DNA from: Pyramidobacter sp. C12-8
GTDB lineage: Bacteria > Synergistota > Synergistia > Synergistales > Dethiosulfovibrionaceae
Assembly (NCBI RefSeq): GCF_002007215.1
Contig: NZ_MUHX01000011.1
Span: 18,466-82,465 of the forward strand
Direction of reading: 5' to 3'
Length of the DNA: 64,000 nt
Part shown: positions 15,633 through 24,563 of the stretch, one piece after another
How the letters are laid out: each line of letters opens with the position of its first letter
How positions within the stretch are numbered: the first letter of the stretch is position 1
Program-made: the position numbers and the translations under genes
The notes under the pieces: model-generated
Told to the model about the DNA's origin: nothing
What the model saw: only the letters and a program-made list of their open reading frames with translations
Databases searched by the model: none

Positions 15633-17774
15633 TCATTCTTCGTCGAGCACCTTGACGTAATAGCCGTCCTTGCGGCGGTAAGCGCCGTGAATCTCGGTGT
15701 CGAAGCCGGGGAACAGTTCGCCCGTCTCGCAGAGCATGTTCAGGTAATCCAGCACGGCGGCGCTCTTCTCGGTGACTTTCTCGCCGGGCATGACCAGCGG
15801 CACGCCGGGCGGGTAGGGCAGGATCATGTCGGCGCTGACTTGGCCGAGCAGTTCCGCCAGCGGCACCTCGTGCGTTTCGCCGCGCAGGTTTTTCTGAAAG
15901 GCCTGGTACGGCGTGTATTCCATCTCCGGCAGATCGTCGTAGGCGTGGTACATCAGCTTGGGCAGGTCGCGTTTGCGCATCACGCGGTGCAGGCCGCGCG
16001 TGAGCTGCTGCAGCGACATGTTCATGTAAAACACGGGATCGAGCTTGAACAGGTCGGGCATGGCCTCGCGGATGGGAACGTCGTTGTCGTAGTCGCGCTT
16101 GAAATCCTGAAGCGCTCGCAGCAGCGCCTTGGTGCGCAGCTCGTCGACGCCGAGCGCGAACAGGAACAGCATGTGGTACGGCCCCGTCTTCTCGGTGACG
16201 ACGCCGTGATTGTTGAGGTAGCGCGACACCACAGCGGCGGGGATGCCCTCTTCCATGAGCTGTCCCGTGGGATCCATGCCGGGCGTGAGCACGGAGACGC
16301 GGATCGGGTCGAGGTAGTTGAAGTCCTCGTCGGCGCCGAGGAAACCGTGCCAGCGTTCGCCGCGGGAGATGGGCCAGCATTTGGTCTCGGAAATGTCGTC
16401 GGGCTGCCAGCACTTGAAGAACCACGTGCTGCATTCGTCGTGCAGGCGCGCCAGCTCGCGGCGGAAAGTCATGGCGCGGTCGATGGAGTTCTGCAGCAGC
16501 CGCCGTCCCTGGTTGCCCGTCATCATCGCCGCGCCCGTCTCGGCGCTGGCGACGATGGGATAGTTGGCCGAGGTGGTGGTGTGCATCATGTAAACCTCGT
16601 CGAGCACGGATGCGTCGTACTCGCCCTTGACGTGGACGTAACTCGCCTGCGCGAAGGAGGCCAGCATCTTGTGCGCCGACTGCGTTTCAAAAATGGTCTT
16701 GCCGGCCGTCGCTTCGCCGCACATGCCGAACTTGTTCTCGTAGATTTGGTTGAACGGCGCGTAGGGCGACCAGGCGCTGTCGAAATGAATTTTTTTCACC
16801 GGCAGGTTGGCCTTGATCCAGCTGCAGTCGTAGAGCAGCCCGTCGTAAGTGCTGTCGCTGATGACCGCGTAGGTGGGCCAGGTGGCGTCGTCGCGCTGGG
16901 AAAGTTTGTAATGGATGGCCTCGGACGTGAACTCGTCGGCGGGGATGCCGCCGATCATGCCGTAGGCGTTACGCGTCGGCAGCAAATAAATGGGCACCAC
17001 GTCGCACATCATCAGCAGGTGCGTCATCGACTTGTGGCAGTTGCGGTCGATCAGCACCGTGTCGCCCTGCGACACGCAGTACATGCCGACGATCTTGTTG
17101 GCCGTGGACGTACCGTTGGTGACGATGTAGCTGCGGTCGGCGTTGAAGGCGCGGGCGATCAGCTCTTCGGCGTCTTTGTGCACGCCGGTGTGTTCCAGCA
17201 GCGAGCCCATGTCGGGCACCGACACCGACGTGTCGGCGCGGAAGGCGTTGGCTCCGTAGAATTTGTAGTAAGCCCAGCCCATGGCGTGATGGCGGAACGC
17301 CGAGCCGAGCAGGTGCCCCGTGGTACAGAAGGTGTTCTTCTTCGCGTCGGCGAACTTGAACAGCGCGCGCGTGAACGGCGGCAGCAGCAGCTCGAAATAG
17401 CGGCGCACGGCGCGGTCGATTTTCGCCGCGGTTCTCTCGGCGTTGCGGCAGGGCAGCGGCACGAAGGCCAGCGTCAGTTTGTCCTTGTCCGGCGGCTGCA
17501 GTTCCTTGGCGGCCCCCGGGCTGGTCAGAGCGAAAAAGGGCAGGCGCTCGTTCAGTTCCCCCATAGAAGCGTACAGTTCGCCGCCCATCGTGTCCCAGTC
17601 GATGATCGCGCCGGCGGCTTCGGGGCGCTGCTCCAGCATGTCGACAAGGCTTCCCTCCAATTCCGGACGCTGCAGGCGGTAGCCTTTATTTTCCAGTTCT
17701 TCGAAAAGCTCGGCGGTTTCGGGGCTGTCGAAAATCGAATCCGAAGCGCGGTCGAGCAGCAAGAGGACGTTCAT
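15633..17774 (-). CDS. ldcC: Lysine decarboxylase, CadA/LdcC type
   Basis: 713 aa, the size of E. coli CadA (715), and similar to it along the whole length: an N-terminal wing/response-regulator-like domain, the PLP fold with NGTSTANKIVGMY (220-232), IHFDSAW (329-335) and the Schiff-base lysine in ETQSAHKM (K369), then the C-terminal ILPYPPGVPLVMPGE motif. It converts lysine to cadaverine, using up protons in acid stress or amino-acid fermentation. Odd point: the usual FCTPGH is FCTTGH (149-154), and the following Gly-Gly is changed. No cadB antiporter or cadC is nearby. TTGCGC-17-TATAAA lies upstream. Confidence 0.93.
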   Translation of the reverse strand: MNVLLLLDRASDSIFDSPETAELFEELENKGYRLQRPELEGSLVDMLEQRPEAAGAIIDWDTMGGELYASMGELNERLPFFALTSPGAAKELQPPDKDKLTLAFVPLPCRNAERTAAKIDRAVRRYFELLLPPFTRALFKFADAKKNTFCTTGHLLGSAFRHHAMGWAYYKFYGANAFRADTSVSVPDMGSLLEHTGVHKDAEELIARAFNADRSYIVTNGTSTANKIVGMYCVSQGDTVLIDRNCHKSMTHLLMMCDVVPIYLLPTRNAYGMIGGIPADEFTSEAIHYKLSQRDDATWPTYAVISDSTYDGLLYDCSWIKANLPVKKIHFDSAWSPYAPFNQIYENKFGMCGEATAGKTIFETQSAHKMLASFAQASYVHVKGEYDASVLDEVYMMHTTTSANYPIVASAETGAAMMTGNQGRRLLQNSIDRAMTFRRELARLHDECSTWFFKCWQPDDISETKCWPISRGERWHGFLGADEDFNYLDPIRVSVLTPGMDPTGQLMEEGIPAAVVSRYLNNHGVVTEKTGPYHMLFLFALGVDELRTKALLRALQDFKRDYDNDVPIREAMPDLFKLDPVFYMNMSLQQLTRGLHRVMRKRDLPKLMYHAYDDLPEMEYTPYQAFQKNLRGETHEVPLAELLGQVSADMILPYPPGVPLVMPGEKVTEKSAAVLDYLNMLCETGELFPGFDTEIHGAYRRKDGYYVKVLDEE

Positions 17775-17818
17775 CTCGCCCCCCCTTTCTGGGAAGATCG
17801 GTGATCGTTACGTGGTAC

Positions 17819-17847
17819 TTTATAAGCGCTTTCGCCTCAAAGCGCAA
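17819..17847 (-). promoter_or_regulatory. Candidate promoter of the lysine decarboxylase gene
   Basis: On the minus strand TTGCGC, 17 bp, TATAAA, 45 bp before the start codon. Confidence 0.55.
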
Positions 17848-17961
17848 GGGCGGAAATCGGAAAAATCCGGCGGCGCGAAAATTTCATGCGGCGCGAAGAA
17901 TCGCCCCTCTTCCGCTTTCTCTGGAAGAAGGGGCGAAAATTCAGCAATAGGTTTATTTGTC

Positions 17962-18804
17962 TCATCTCTCCAGGGGCGGACGAAAAAAGCCTTTTGCCCC
18001 AATTTGTTGCAACGGCGCGCCGCCCATGAAGCGTCCTTCGAAAGCCAGCAGCACGGCTTTCATCTTTTCGTCCATGGCCGCCAGCGCCACCGCGCGCATC
18101 GCCTCCGGCACGCCGAAGCGGACCTGCGCCAGCGCGCCGGCCATGTCGGCCTGCGTGTCGGTGTCGCCGTTGAGAAGCAGCGCTTTGGCGACGGCGTCCT
18201 CGTAGGACGAGCTTTCGAGGAAGCAGCGCACGGCCTGGGGCACGCTGCCCTGGCAGGCGGCGCTGAACGCATAGCCCTGCGCCATGATCTGCGCTACTGG
18301 CGTGCTCAGGTCGCAGCCGAACGTCGCCTCGAGATAATTTTTCAGCTCGTCGTTGGACGCTCCCTGACGCAGCGTGAAAACGGCGGCGGCGATGATCTGC
18401 GCGCCCTTGACGCCTTCGGGATGCCCGTGCGTGTAAAGGGCGCTGGCGCGCGCCAGTTCAAGGGCCTCGTCGCGCGTGCGCGCCGCCCAGCCGACGGGGG
18501 AAACGCGCATGGCCGAGCCGTTGCCGAAGCTGTCGTTTCGGGCCAGCTCGCCGTTTTCGAGCCAGAGGCGGAAGCCGCGTCCATAGCCGCGGTTCGGATA
18601 AGCGCGGCCCCATTCCATGTAGCCGCGGGCGAAGCGTTCCGCGCTGCGGTCGCCGCCGAGCAGCGTTTCCGCAGTGGCGAAAGTGAGGATCGAGTCGTCG
18701 GTGAAACGGCAGCCGCCGTTGAGCAGCGGCCGCGAACCGTCGTAACGGGAACAACGGCTCTCGTACTGAGCGCCGCAGAAATCGCCGAGAATCGCGCCGA
18801 GCAT
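17962..18804 (-). CDS. ADP-ribosylglycohydrolase family protein
   Basis: A 280-aa DraG/ARH-type hydrolase. Mg2+ ligand motifs are present: GAILGDFCG near the start, FTDDS (34-38), THGHPEG (about 124-130) and GDTDTQADMAGA (about 218-229). The family removes ADP-ribose from proteins or nucleic acids, or hydrolyses related small molecules; the target is unknown. AGGAGG sits eight bases before the ATG. It is transcribed divergently from sbcD. A GC-rich hairpin at about 17905-17940 follows the gene without a clear T-tract. Confidence 0.88.
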   Translation of the reverse strand: MLGAILGDFCGAQYESRCSRYDGSRPLLNGGCRFTDDSILTFATAETLLGGDRSAERFARGYMEWGRAYPNRGYGRGFRLWLENGELARNDSFGNGSAMRVSPVGWAARTRDEALELARASALYTHGHPEGVKGAQIIAAAVFTLRQGASNDELKNYLEATFGCDLSTPVAQIMAQGYAFSAACQGSVPQAVRCFLESSSYEDAVAKALLLNGDTDTQADMAGALAQVRFGVPEAMRAVALAAMDEKMKAVLLAFEGRFMGGAPLQQIGAKGFFRPPLER

Positions 18805-18919
18805 TTTTTCATTCCTCCTGTTTTGAGAGTGAAACCTCTGCGTCCTCCGCTGTGTTATGATTATTGTACCGCAGGATCGCCGTTTCGCGAAAGACGGCGC
18901 TCCATGAGGAGGCTGATCG

Positions 18920-20128
18920 ATGAGAATCCTTCACACGTCGGACTGGCATCTGGGACGCAAGCTCTGCGGCCAGGAGCGGGCCGACGAATTCCGCCAGTTT
19001 CTCGACTGGCTGACGGATACGCTGATTTGCGAACGTGTCGACGCGCTCGTCGTGGCGGGGGACGTTTTTGATTCCTACACGCCGCCCTTGTGGGCGCAGA
19101 GCCTTTATTACCGTTTTCTCACGGGACTGTCGCGCACGCCCTGCCGCAGCGCGGTGATCGTGGCCGGCAATCACGATTCGGCGGCGCTGCTCGACTCGCC
19201 CCGGGAGCTGCTGGACCGTCTCGACGTCCACGTCGTGGGCGCGCCGGCGGCGGAGCCCGGCGCGGAGCTTTTCGAGCTGCCGGACGCGCAAGGGAAAACG
19301 GGCGCGCTGTGCTGCGCCGTGCCGTTTCTGCGCTCGCGCGACCTCTGCGGCGCGCTTGTCGGCGAAGACGCCGACGCGATCGCGCGCGCCGAACTGGACG
19401 GCTTCGCGAAGCATTACGCCGCCGTGTGCGCGCTGGCCGAAACGCGGCGCGCGGGGCGCGATATCCCCGTCGTCGCCCTGGGGCACTGCTTTGCCGCCGG
19501 CGGAACCGTGCGCGCCGACGACGGCGTGCGCGACCTGGCGGTCGGTTCGCTGGGCGCGGTGCCGCTGTCGGCCTTTCCCGAAAACGTCGATTATCTGGCG
19601 CTGGGGCACCTGCACGCGCCGCAGATCTGCGGCGGGCTCGAGAGCCGCCGTTATTGCGGCGCGCCGCTGTGCATGGGCTTCGGCGAGGCGGGGCAGAAAA
19701 AGCAGGTCTGCGTCGTCGATTTCGACGGGCGCGCCGTTTCGGTGCGCGCGATCGACGTGCCCGTGTGGCAGGAGATCCGCCGCCTGAAAGGCTCCTTCGA
19801 CGAGATCGCCGCCGCTTTGAGCGAACTCGAACGGTCCGGCCGCTCCGTCTGGGTCGAAGCGGACTGCGCCGACGAGGGCGCTCAGGGACTGAACGACCGT
19901 ATCCGCGAGCTGAGCGGCGGCGCGGTGAAGATCCTGCGCGTCAAAGTGGCGGGCGCGGGGCCGGCGGACGCTTTTTCCGGCGCGGGCGACCTGAACGAGG
20001 ACTGGTCGCCGCGCGAAGTCTTCAGGCTCTATCTGAACGAGCACCAGATTGAGGGCGCGGAAGCGGAGGCGCTGACGGGCGCGTATCTCGAGGCGCTCGA
20101 AGCCGTGCGGACGGAGGCGGCGCGATGA
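18920..20128 (+). CDS. sbcD: DNA repair exonuclease subunit SbcD
   Basis: A 402-aa calcineurin-like metallophosphoesterase: HTSDWHLG (5-12), GDVFD (about 50-54), GNHDS (about 81-85) and GHLHAP near 230. It is the nuclease subunit that, with SbcC, cuts DNA hairpins and trims ends blocked by protein. The stop overlaps the sbcC start (ATGA at 20125-20128), implying translational coupling. ATG follows a GGAGG-type RBS. The pair acts on long palindromes, of which this window has a 62-bp perfect example. Confidence 0.95.
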   Translation: MRILHTSDWHLGRKLCGQERADEFRQFLDWLTDTLICERVDALVVAGDVFDSYTPPLWAQSLYYRFLTGLSRTPCRSAVIVAGNHDSAALLDSPRELLDRLDVHVVGAPAAEPGAELFELPDAQGKTGALCCAVPFLRSRDLCGALVGEDADAIARAELDGFAKHYAAVCALAETRRAGRDIPVVALGHCFAAGGTVRADDGVRDLAVGSLGAVPLSAFPENVDYLALGHLHAPQICGGLESRRYCGAPLCMGFGEAGQKKQVCVVDFDGRAVSVRAIDVPVWQEIRRLKGSFDEIAAALSELERSGRSVWVEADCADEGAQGLNDRIRELSGGAVKILRVKVAGAGPADAFSGAGDLNEDWSPREVFRLYLNEHQIEGAEAEALTGAYLEALEAVRTEAAR

Positions 20129-22809
20129 GACTATGCCGCCTTCATTTCAAGAACCTCAACTCTCTCGCCGGAGAGTGGAACGTCGATTTCGAGTCGCCGG
20201 AATTCCGCGGCGGCCTGTTCGCCATCACCGGCCCCACCGGCGCGGGCAAGAGCACGCTGCTCGACGCCGTGTGCCTGGCGCTTTACGGCCGCACGCCGCG
20301 CCTGGAGCGCGTCAACACCTCCGGCAACGAGATCATGACCCGCGGCGAGCGCGAGTGTTTCGCCGAAGCGGTCTTCGAGATCGGCGGCGAGCGCTACAGC
20401 GCCTTCTGGTCGCAGAAAAAATCCTCCCGCAAGGGCGCGGCCCGGGAGTGGCAGGCGCCGAAGTGCCGTTTCTCGCGGCTCGGCGGCGGCGAAGAAGTGC
20501 TGGCCGACAGCGTCAGCTCCATGGCCAAAAAGGTGGAGGAAGTCTGCCGTCTCGATTTCGAGCGCTTCACGCGCACCGTCATGCTGCCGCAGGGCGGCTT
20601 CGCGGCCTTCCTGCAGGCCGACGGCGCCGACCGCGCCAAACTGCTCGAAGAGCTGACGGGCGCGGAAATCTACCGGCGGATCTCGCGCGAAGTCTACGAC
20701 CGAACCAAGCGCGAGAGATTCGAGCTGGAGCAGATCCGTTCCTCGCAGGCCGAACACGCCCCGCTGGCCGAGGAAGTCCGCGCCGCGGCGCAGCGGCGCG
20801 CCGCCGTCAGCGAGACGCGCGAGAAGGAACTGCGCGCGCGGGAAAAAACGCTTCGGCAGGCGCTGGACTGGTATGACCGCCGCGACGCCCTCTTGGCGCG
20901 CCGGGCGGAATACGAACAGGCGCGTTGCGAACTGAACGGGGAGCAGACGGCTTTTGCGCCGCAGGCCGAAGATCTGGCGCGGGCCGAGCGAGCCGCGCAG
21001 GCAGGCGACCTTTATGCCGCTTTGACGCGCGGCCGCTCGCGCCTCGACGCCGCCGCGGGCGATCTGGAACGCCTCGAAAAAGACGCCGCCGCCGGCGCGC
21101 AGCGGCGCGAAGACGCGGAACGCCGGCGCGTCAGCGCCGCGGAGGATCTGGCGCTTTTGAAGAAAGAACACGGCGAGCAGGCCGAACTGTGGACCAAAGT
21201 CCACGACCTCGACCGCGAGATCGAAAGTCACGCCCTGCGCTGCCACGAACAGGAGACCCGCATCGCCGAGCTGGAAAGTTCCTTCGCCGCCGGCGACGCG
21301 CAGGACATCGCCGTGCTGGCCGAGCTGAATCAGTTCAAGTTCGAAGCCGAGGCGATGAACAAAAGCCTCGCCGGGGCGCGCGAAGAAAAGGAACAGGCGA
21401 TGGCGGCCATGTACCGCGCCGACCTCAGCATGCTCAGTTCCCGCCTCGAAGAGGGCAAGCCCTGTCCGCTTTGCGGCGCCGTCCATCATCCCGCGCCCTA
21501 TCAGCGCAGCGTGCTTCAGGAAGAAGAGTTGAAGCTTCATCAGAACGCCGAAAAAGCGGCGCGGAAAGTGACCGATCTGGAACGCAAGCTCGCCTCCATG
21601 CAGGAAAAGATCGCCGCCCGGCAGATGGAGCACAAGCGTCTTTCCACGATGGGGCAGACGGCGCAGCGTTCGCTCCTGGACGCGCGCGAAACGCTGGCCC
21701 GCGGACAGGAAAATCTGGAAGCGCGCCAGCGGGCGCGGCGCGAGCTGTTCGGCGAACGCCGTCCCGAGGCGGAAGCCGCGAAGCTGAAAGAAAAACTTGC
21801 CGCCGCCGAGAGCTCGTTGGCCGAGGCGGACGCGCTCCGCCATCAGAGCGCCCTCGACGCCGCCCGTACCGAGACCGAACTGGCAGGCGTGCGCGAAGAT
21901 CTGGCGGCGCTGAGCGGCGAGCTCGCCGCAGCTCAGGCGCAGTTTGCCGAGAGATTGAAGCGCCTCGGCTTTGCGGAAGAATCCGCGTGGCGGGCCGCCG
22001 CGCTTTCCGAAGAAGTTGTCGCGGCTCTGCGCGCTCGTCTCGAAGAATTGCAGCGGCGCGAAGAAGCGCTGCGCTCGCAGGCGCTGCTGCTCGACGAGGA
22101 AGAGCGCGCGCTCGGTCCCGTGCCCGAGCTCGCCGCCGCCGACCTTACGGCCGCGCTCGAGGCGTGCGGAAACGAGCTGACCGAGCTGCTCAAGAACCGC
22201 GGCGCCGACGAGCAGATGCTGCGCCACGACGACGAATGTCGCCGCCGTCTGGGCGAGCTGCGGGAAGCCGAAGCGCGCCGGCGGAAAGTCTACGAACTCT
22301 GGAGCGACCTCAACGACCGGATCGGCTCCGCCTCCGGCGACCAGTTCAGCCGCTACGTGCAGGGCCTCACCTTCCGCCGCCTCGTGCGGGCCGCCAACCT
22401 GCAGCTCGAACAGCTTTCCGAGCGTTACCGCCTCAAGGTGGCGGCCGACGACGCCCTGCGCCTCGACGTCGTCGACCTCTGGCAGGGCGGCGAAGTGCGC
22501 ACCTCGCGCAACCTCTCCGGCGGCGAGAGCTTCATCGTCAGCCTGGCGCTGGCTCTGGCCCTGTCGCACGGCATGAGGGAAGTGAAAGTGGACTCGCTGT
22601 TCCTCGACGAGGGCTTCGGCACGCTCGACGAAGAAACGCTGGAGACCGTGCTCGACTGCCTGAACCGCCTGCGCGAGAGGGGCAAGCTCGTCGGCGTCAT
22701 CTCCCACGTGAAGACGCTGCGCGAACGCATCGACGCGCATCTCACGCTCACGCCCGGCCCCGGCGGCCACAGCCTGCTGAGCGGTCCCGGCTGCTCGCGG
22801 CTGGGCTGA
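20125..22809 (+). CDS. sbcC: DNA repair exonuclease SbcC, SMC-like ATPase
   Basis: 894 aa. Walker A GPTGAGKST is at 36-44, two long coiled-coil arms flank the zinc hook CPLC (447-450), and the ABC signature LSGGES (about 797-802) precedes the Walker B/D-loop DEGFGTLD (about 828-835). It is the ATPase and tether of the SbcCD (Mre11-Rad50-like) complex. Somewhat shorter than E. coli SbcC (1048 aa), mainly in the arms. Last gene of the sbcDC operon; the ribBA promoter begins four bases after the stop. Confidence 0.95.
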   Translation: MRLCRLHFKNLNSLAGEWNVDFESPEFRGGLFAITGPTGAGKSTLLDAVCLALYGRTPRLERVNTSGNEIMTRGERECFAEAVFEIGGERYSAFWSQKKSSRKGAAREWQAPKCRFSRLGGGEEVLADSVSSMAKKVEEVCRLDFERFTRTVMLPQGGFAAFLQADGADRAKLLEELTGAEIYRRISREVYDRTKRERFELEQIRSSQAEHAPLAEEVRAAAQRRAAVSETREKELRAREKTLRQALDWYDRRDALLARRAEYEQARCELNGEQTAFAPQAEDLARAERAAQAGDLYAALTRGRSRLDAAAGDLERLEKDAAAGAQRREDAERRRVSAAEDLALLKKEHGEQAELWTKVHDLDREIESHALRCHEQETRIAELESSFAAGDAQDIAVLAELNQFKFEAEAMNKSLAGAREEKEQAMAAMYRADLSMLSSRLEEGKPCPLCGAVHHPAPYQRSVLQEEELKLHQNAEKAARKVTDLERKLASMQEKIAARQMEHKRLSTMGQTAQRSLLDARETLARGQENLEARQRARRELFGERRPEAEAAKLKEKLAAAESSLAEADALRHQSALDAARTETELAGVREDLAALSGELAAAQAQFAERLKRLGFAEESAWRAAALSEEVVAALRARLEELQRREEALRSQALLLDEEERALGPVPELAAADLTAALEACGNELTELLKNRGADEQMLRHDDECRRRLGELREAEARRRKVYELWSDLNDRIGSASGDQFSRYVQGLTFRRLVRAANLQLEQLSERYRLKVAADDALRLDVVDLWQGGEVRTSRNLSGGESFIVSLALALALSHGMREVKVDSLFLDEGFGTLDEETLETVLDCLNRLRERGKLVGVISHVKTLRERIDAHLTLTPGPGGHSLLSGPGCSRLG

Positions 22810-22812
22810 CTC

Positions 22813-22841
22813 TTGACCGGCGGCGGCCGGAGGAGTATGAT
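22813..22841 (+). promoter_or_regulatory. ribBA promoter
   Basis: TTGACC (22813-22818), 17 bp, TATGAT (22836-22841). It is positioned so that the transcript starts just before the FMN aptamer. Confidence 0.7.
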
Positions 22842-22862
22842 TCTTTTCGCACCATCACAATC

Positions 22863-22980
22863 GAACTTCAGGGCAGGGTGAAAGTCCCTACCGGCGGTAA
22901 AGCCCGCGAGCCGCAAGGCATGATTCGGTGAGATTCCGAAGCCGACAGTACAGTCTGGATGGAAGAAGCGAGTTCCGCCG
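22863..22980 (+). promoter_or_regulatory. FMN riboswitch (RFN element)
   Basis: Characteristic conserved blocks in order: CTTCAGGGCAGGGTGAAAGT, CCCTACCGGCGGTAAAGCCC, GCGAGCC, GATTCGGTGAGATTCCGAAG and the GACAGT/GTCTGGATG region. It binds FMN and controls ribBA, most likely through the terminator directly downstream. Confidence 0.95.
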
Positions 22981-22995
22981 TTGTCCCGGGATCCC

Positions 22996-23034
22996 GGCTC
23001 TGAAATGCCCCGCGCGTTTCAGAGCCTTTTTTTT
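22996..23034 (+). terminator. Riboswitch-controlled terminator before ribBA
   Basis: GGCTCTGAAA pairs with TTTCAGAGCC followed by T8. Located between the aptamer and the ribBA RBS, it is the expected OFF structure when FMN is bound. Confidence 0.88.
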
Positions 23035-23081
23035 CGTAGCCAAACGACGGCCCTGATGATTTCCAGAGGGAGGAATCCGAC

Positions 23082-24281
23082 GTGATCCAGTACAACACCG
23101 TTGAAGAAGCCGCCGCCGAACTGCGCGCCGGCAAGATCGTCCTCGTCGCCGACGACGAGAATCGCGAGAACGAAGGCGACATGATCTGCGCCGCCCAGTT
23201 CGCCGGCACCGAAAACGTCAACTTCATGGCCCGCTTCGCGCGCGGCCTGATCTGCATGCCCATGAGCGCGGCCTACGTGAAACGCCTCGGCCTGCCGCAG
23301 ATGGTCGAGAGCAACACCGACAACCACTACACGGCCTTTACCGTCTCCATCGACCATATTTCCACCGCCACGGGCATCTCCGCCGTCGAACGCGGCGTCA
23401 CTGCCCGCGCCTGCGTGGGCGACGACGCCAAGCCGGAAGACTTCCGCCGCCCCGGCCACATGTTCCCGCTGCTGGCCCGGCCGAACGGCGTGCTCGAACG
23501 CAACGGACACACCGAAGCCACGGTGGACCTGCTGCGCCTCGCCGGGCTGAAAGAGTGCGGCCTCTGCTGCGAAGTGATGCGCGACGACGGCGGGATGATG
23601 CGCGCTCCCGAGCTGGCGGAGAAGGCGAAAGAGTGGGGCCTGAAATTCATCACCATCCGCGCCATCCAGGAATACCGCAAGCGTCATGAAACGTTCGTCG
23701 AGCGCGTGGCGACGACGAAGATGCCCACCAAGTACGGCTTCTTCACGGCCTACGGCTATCGCAACCGCCTCAACGGCGAGCATCACGTCGCGCTCGTCAT
23801 GGGCGACGTGGGCGACGGGCGCGACGTGCTCTGCCGCGTCCACTCCGAATGCCTGACCGGCGACACGTTCGGCTCGCTGCGCTGCGACTGCGGCCAGCAG
23901 TTCGCCGCCGCCATGACGCAGATCGCCGCGGAAGGGCGCGGCGTCATGCTTTACCTGCGCCAGGAAGGACGCGGCATCGGCCTGCTCAACAAGCTGCGCG
24001 CCTACGCGCTGCAGGACCGCGGCCTGGACACCGTCGAAGCCAACCTGGCTCTCGGCTTCGAAGAAGACCAGCGCGAGTACTACATCGGCGCGCAGATCCT
24101 GCGCGACCTCGGCGTGCGCACGCTGCGCCTGCTCACCAACAATCCGAAGAAGATCGAAGGGCTGGCGGATTTCGGCCTGGAGATCGCCGCGCGCGTCCCC
24201 ATCCAGATGCCCGCCACCGCCAACGACCTGTTCTACCTTCAGACGAAAGAGCACAAGATGGGCCATCTCGTCACCTATTAA
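23082..24281 (+). CDS. ribBA: 3,4-dihydroxy-2-butanone-4-phosphate synthase / GTP cyclohydrolase II
   Basis: A 399-aa bifunctional riboflavin enzyme. The N-terminal RibB half has [10 protein letters not shown] (24-33) and RPGH (123-126); the C-terminal RibA half has zinc ligands C257, C268 and C270 in the [14 protein letters not shown] region and [10 protein letters not shown] (about 289-298). The two reactions feed ribulose-5-phosphate and GTP into riboflavin. GTG start after GGGAGGAATCC. Other rib genes are not in the window. The TAA stop is immediately followed by, and shares its last base with, a copy of the 150-bp repeat. Confidence 0.96.
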   Translation: MIQYNTVEEAAAELRAGKIVLVADDENRENEGDMICAAQFAGTENVNFMARFARGLICMPMSAAYVKRLGLPQMVESNTDNHYTAFTVSIDHISTATGISAVERGVTARACVGDDAKPEDFRRPGHMFPLLARPNGVLERNGHTEATVDLLRLAGLKECGLCCEVMRDDGGMMRAPELAEKAKEWGLKFITIRAIQEYRKRHETFVERVATTKMPTKYGFFTAYGYRNRLNGEHHVALVMGDVGDGRDVLCRVHSECLTGDTFGSLRCDCGQQFAAAMTQIAAEGRGVMLYLRQEGRGIGLLNKLRAYALQDRGLDTVEANLALGFEEDQREYYIGAQILRDLGVRTLRLLTNNPKKIEGLADFGLEIAARVPIQMPATANDLFYLQTKEHKMGHLVTY

Positions 24282-24430
24282 TACTAATTCTTGATAGAAA
24301 GTATTAGCATAGTTTTCGGGGGCTGCGGGGGAGTTCAGTCGCTCAGAACTGCCTCGACTGCCGCGCGGCTCGCTTTGTGAATCTCCCCTGCAGCGCTCTT
24401 ACGTTCGGCTTTTTAATTAAGAAATAGTAT
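24281..24430 (+). repeat. 150-bp dispersed repeat, complete copy
   Basis: Runs from ATACTAATTCTTGAT to ATTAAGAAATAGTAT, so the ends form terminal inverted repeats. The core has GAGTTCAGTCGCTCAGAACT and the shared block CTCGCTTTGTGAATCTCCC. It aligns without gaps with the reverse complement of 36957-37106, also 150 bp. No coding capacity. Its first base is the last base of the ribBA stop codon. Confidence 0.85.
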
Positions 24431-24488
24431 GGCTCGCCGTCTCTGCGCGGAAAATGGCGAATGGCTGCAAGCGGCGCGGAGCTCCGCG

Positions 24489-24550
24489 GGCGCACAACGA
24501 AAAATGCGTGATGATCGGGCCCGATCATCACGCATTTTTCGTTGTGCGCC
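24489..24550. terminator. 62-bp perfect palindrome, bidirectional terminator
   Basis: Two 31-bp arms meet at GGGCCC (24517-24522) with no loop and no mismatch. Internal A5/T5 runs (24500-24504 and 24535-24539) could act as T-tracts for an inner hairpin. It lies downstream of the minus-strand RCK gene and of ribBA. Confidence 0.85.
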
Positions 24551-24563
24551 TTCGGGGAGCGCT

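Noticed and set aside
15577..16434. N-terminal extension of the 155-aa secreted protein into the decarboxylase gene
   Set aside because: The upstream part is a shadow of the lysine decarboxylase; a signal peptide and GGGAGGGG fix the start at 15576.
20131..22770. Long minus-strand frame opposite sbcC
   Set aside because: A shadow of sbcC: no RBS, no motifs, composition typical of antisense translation.
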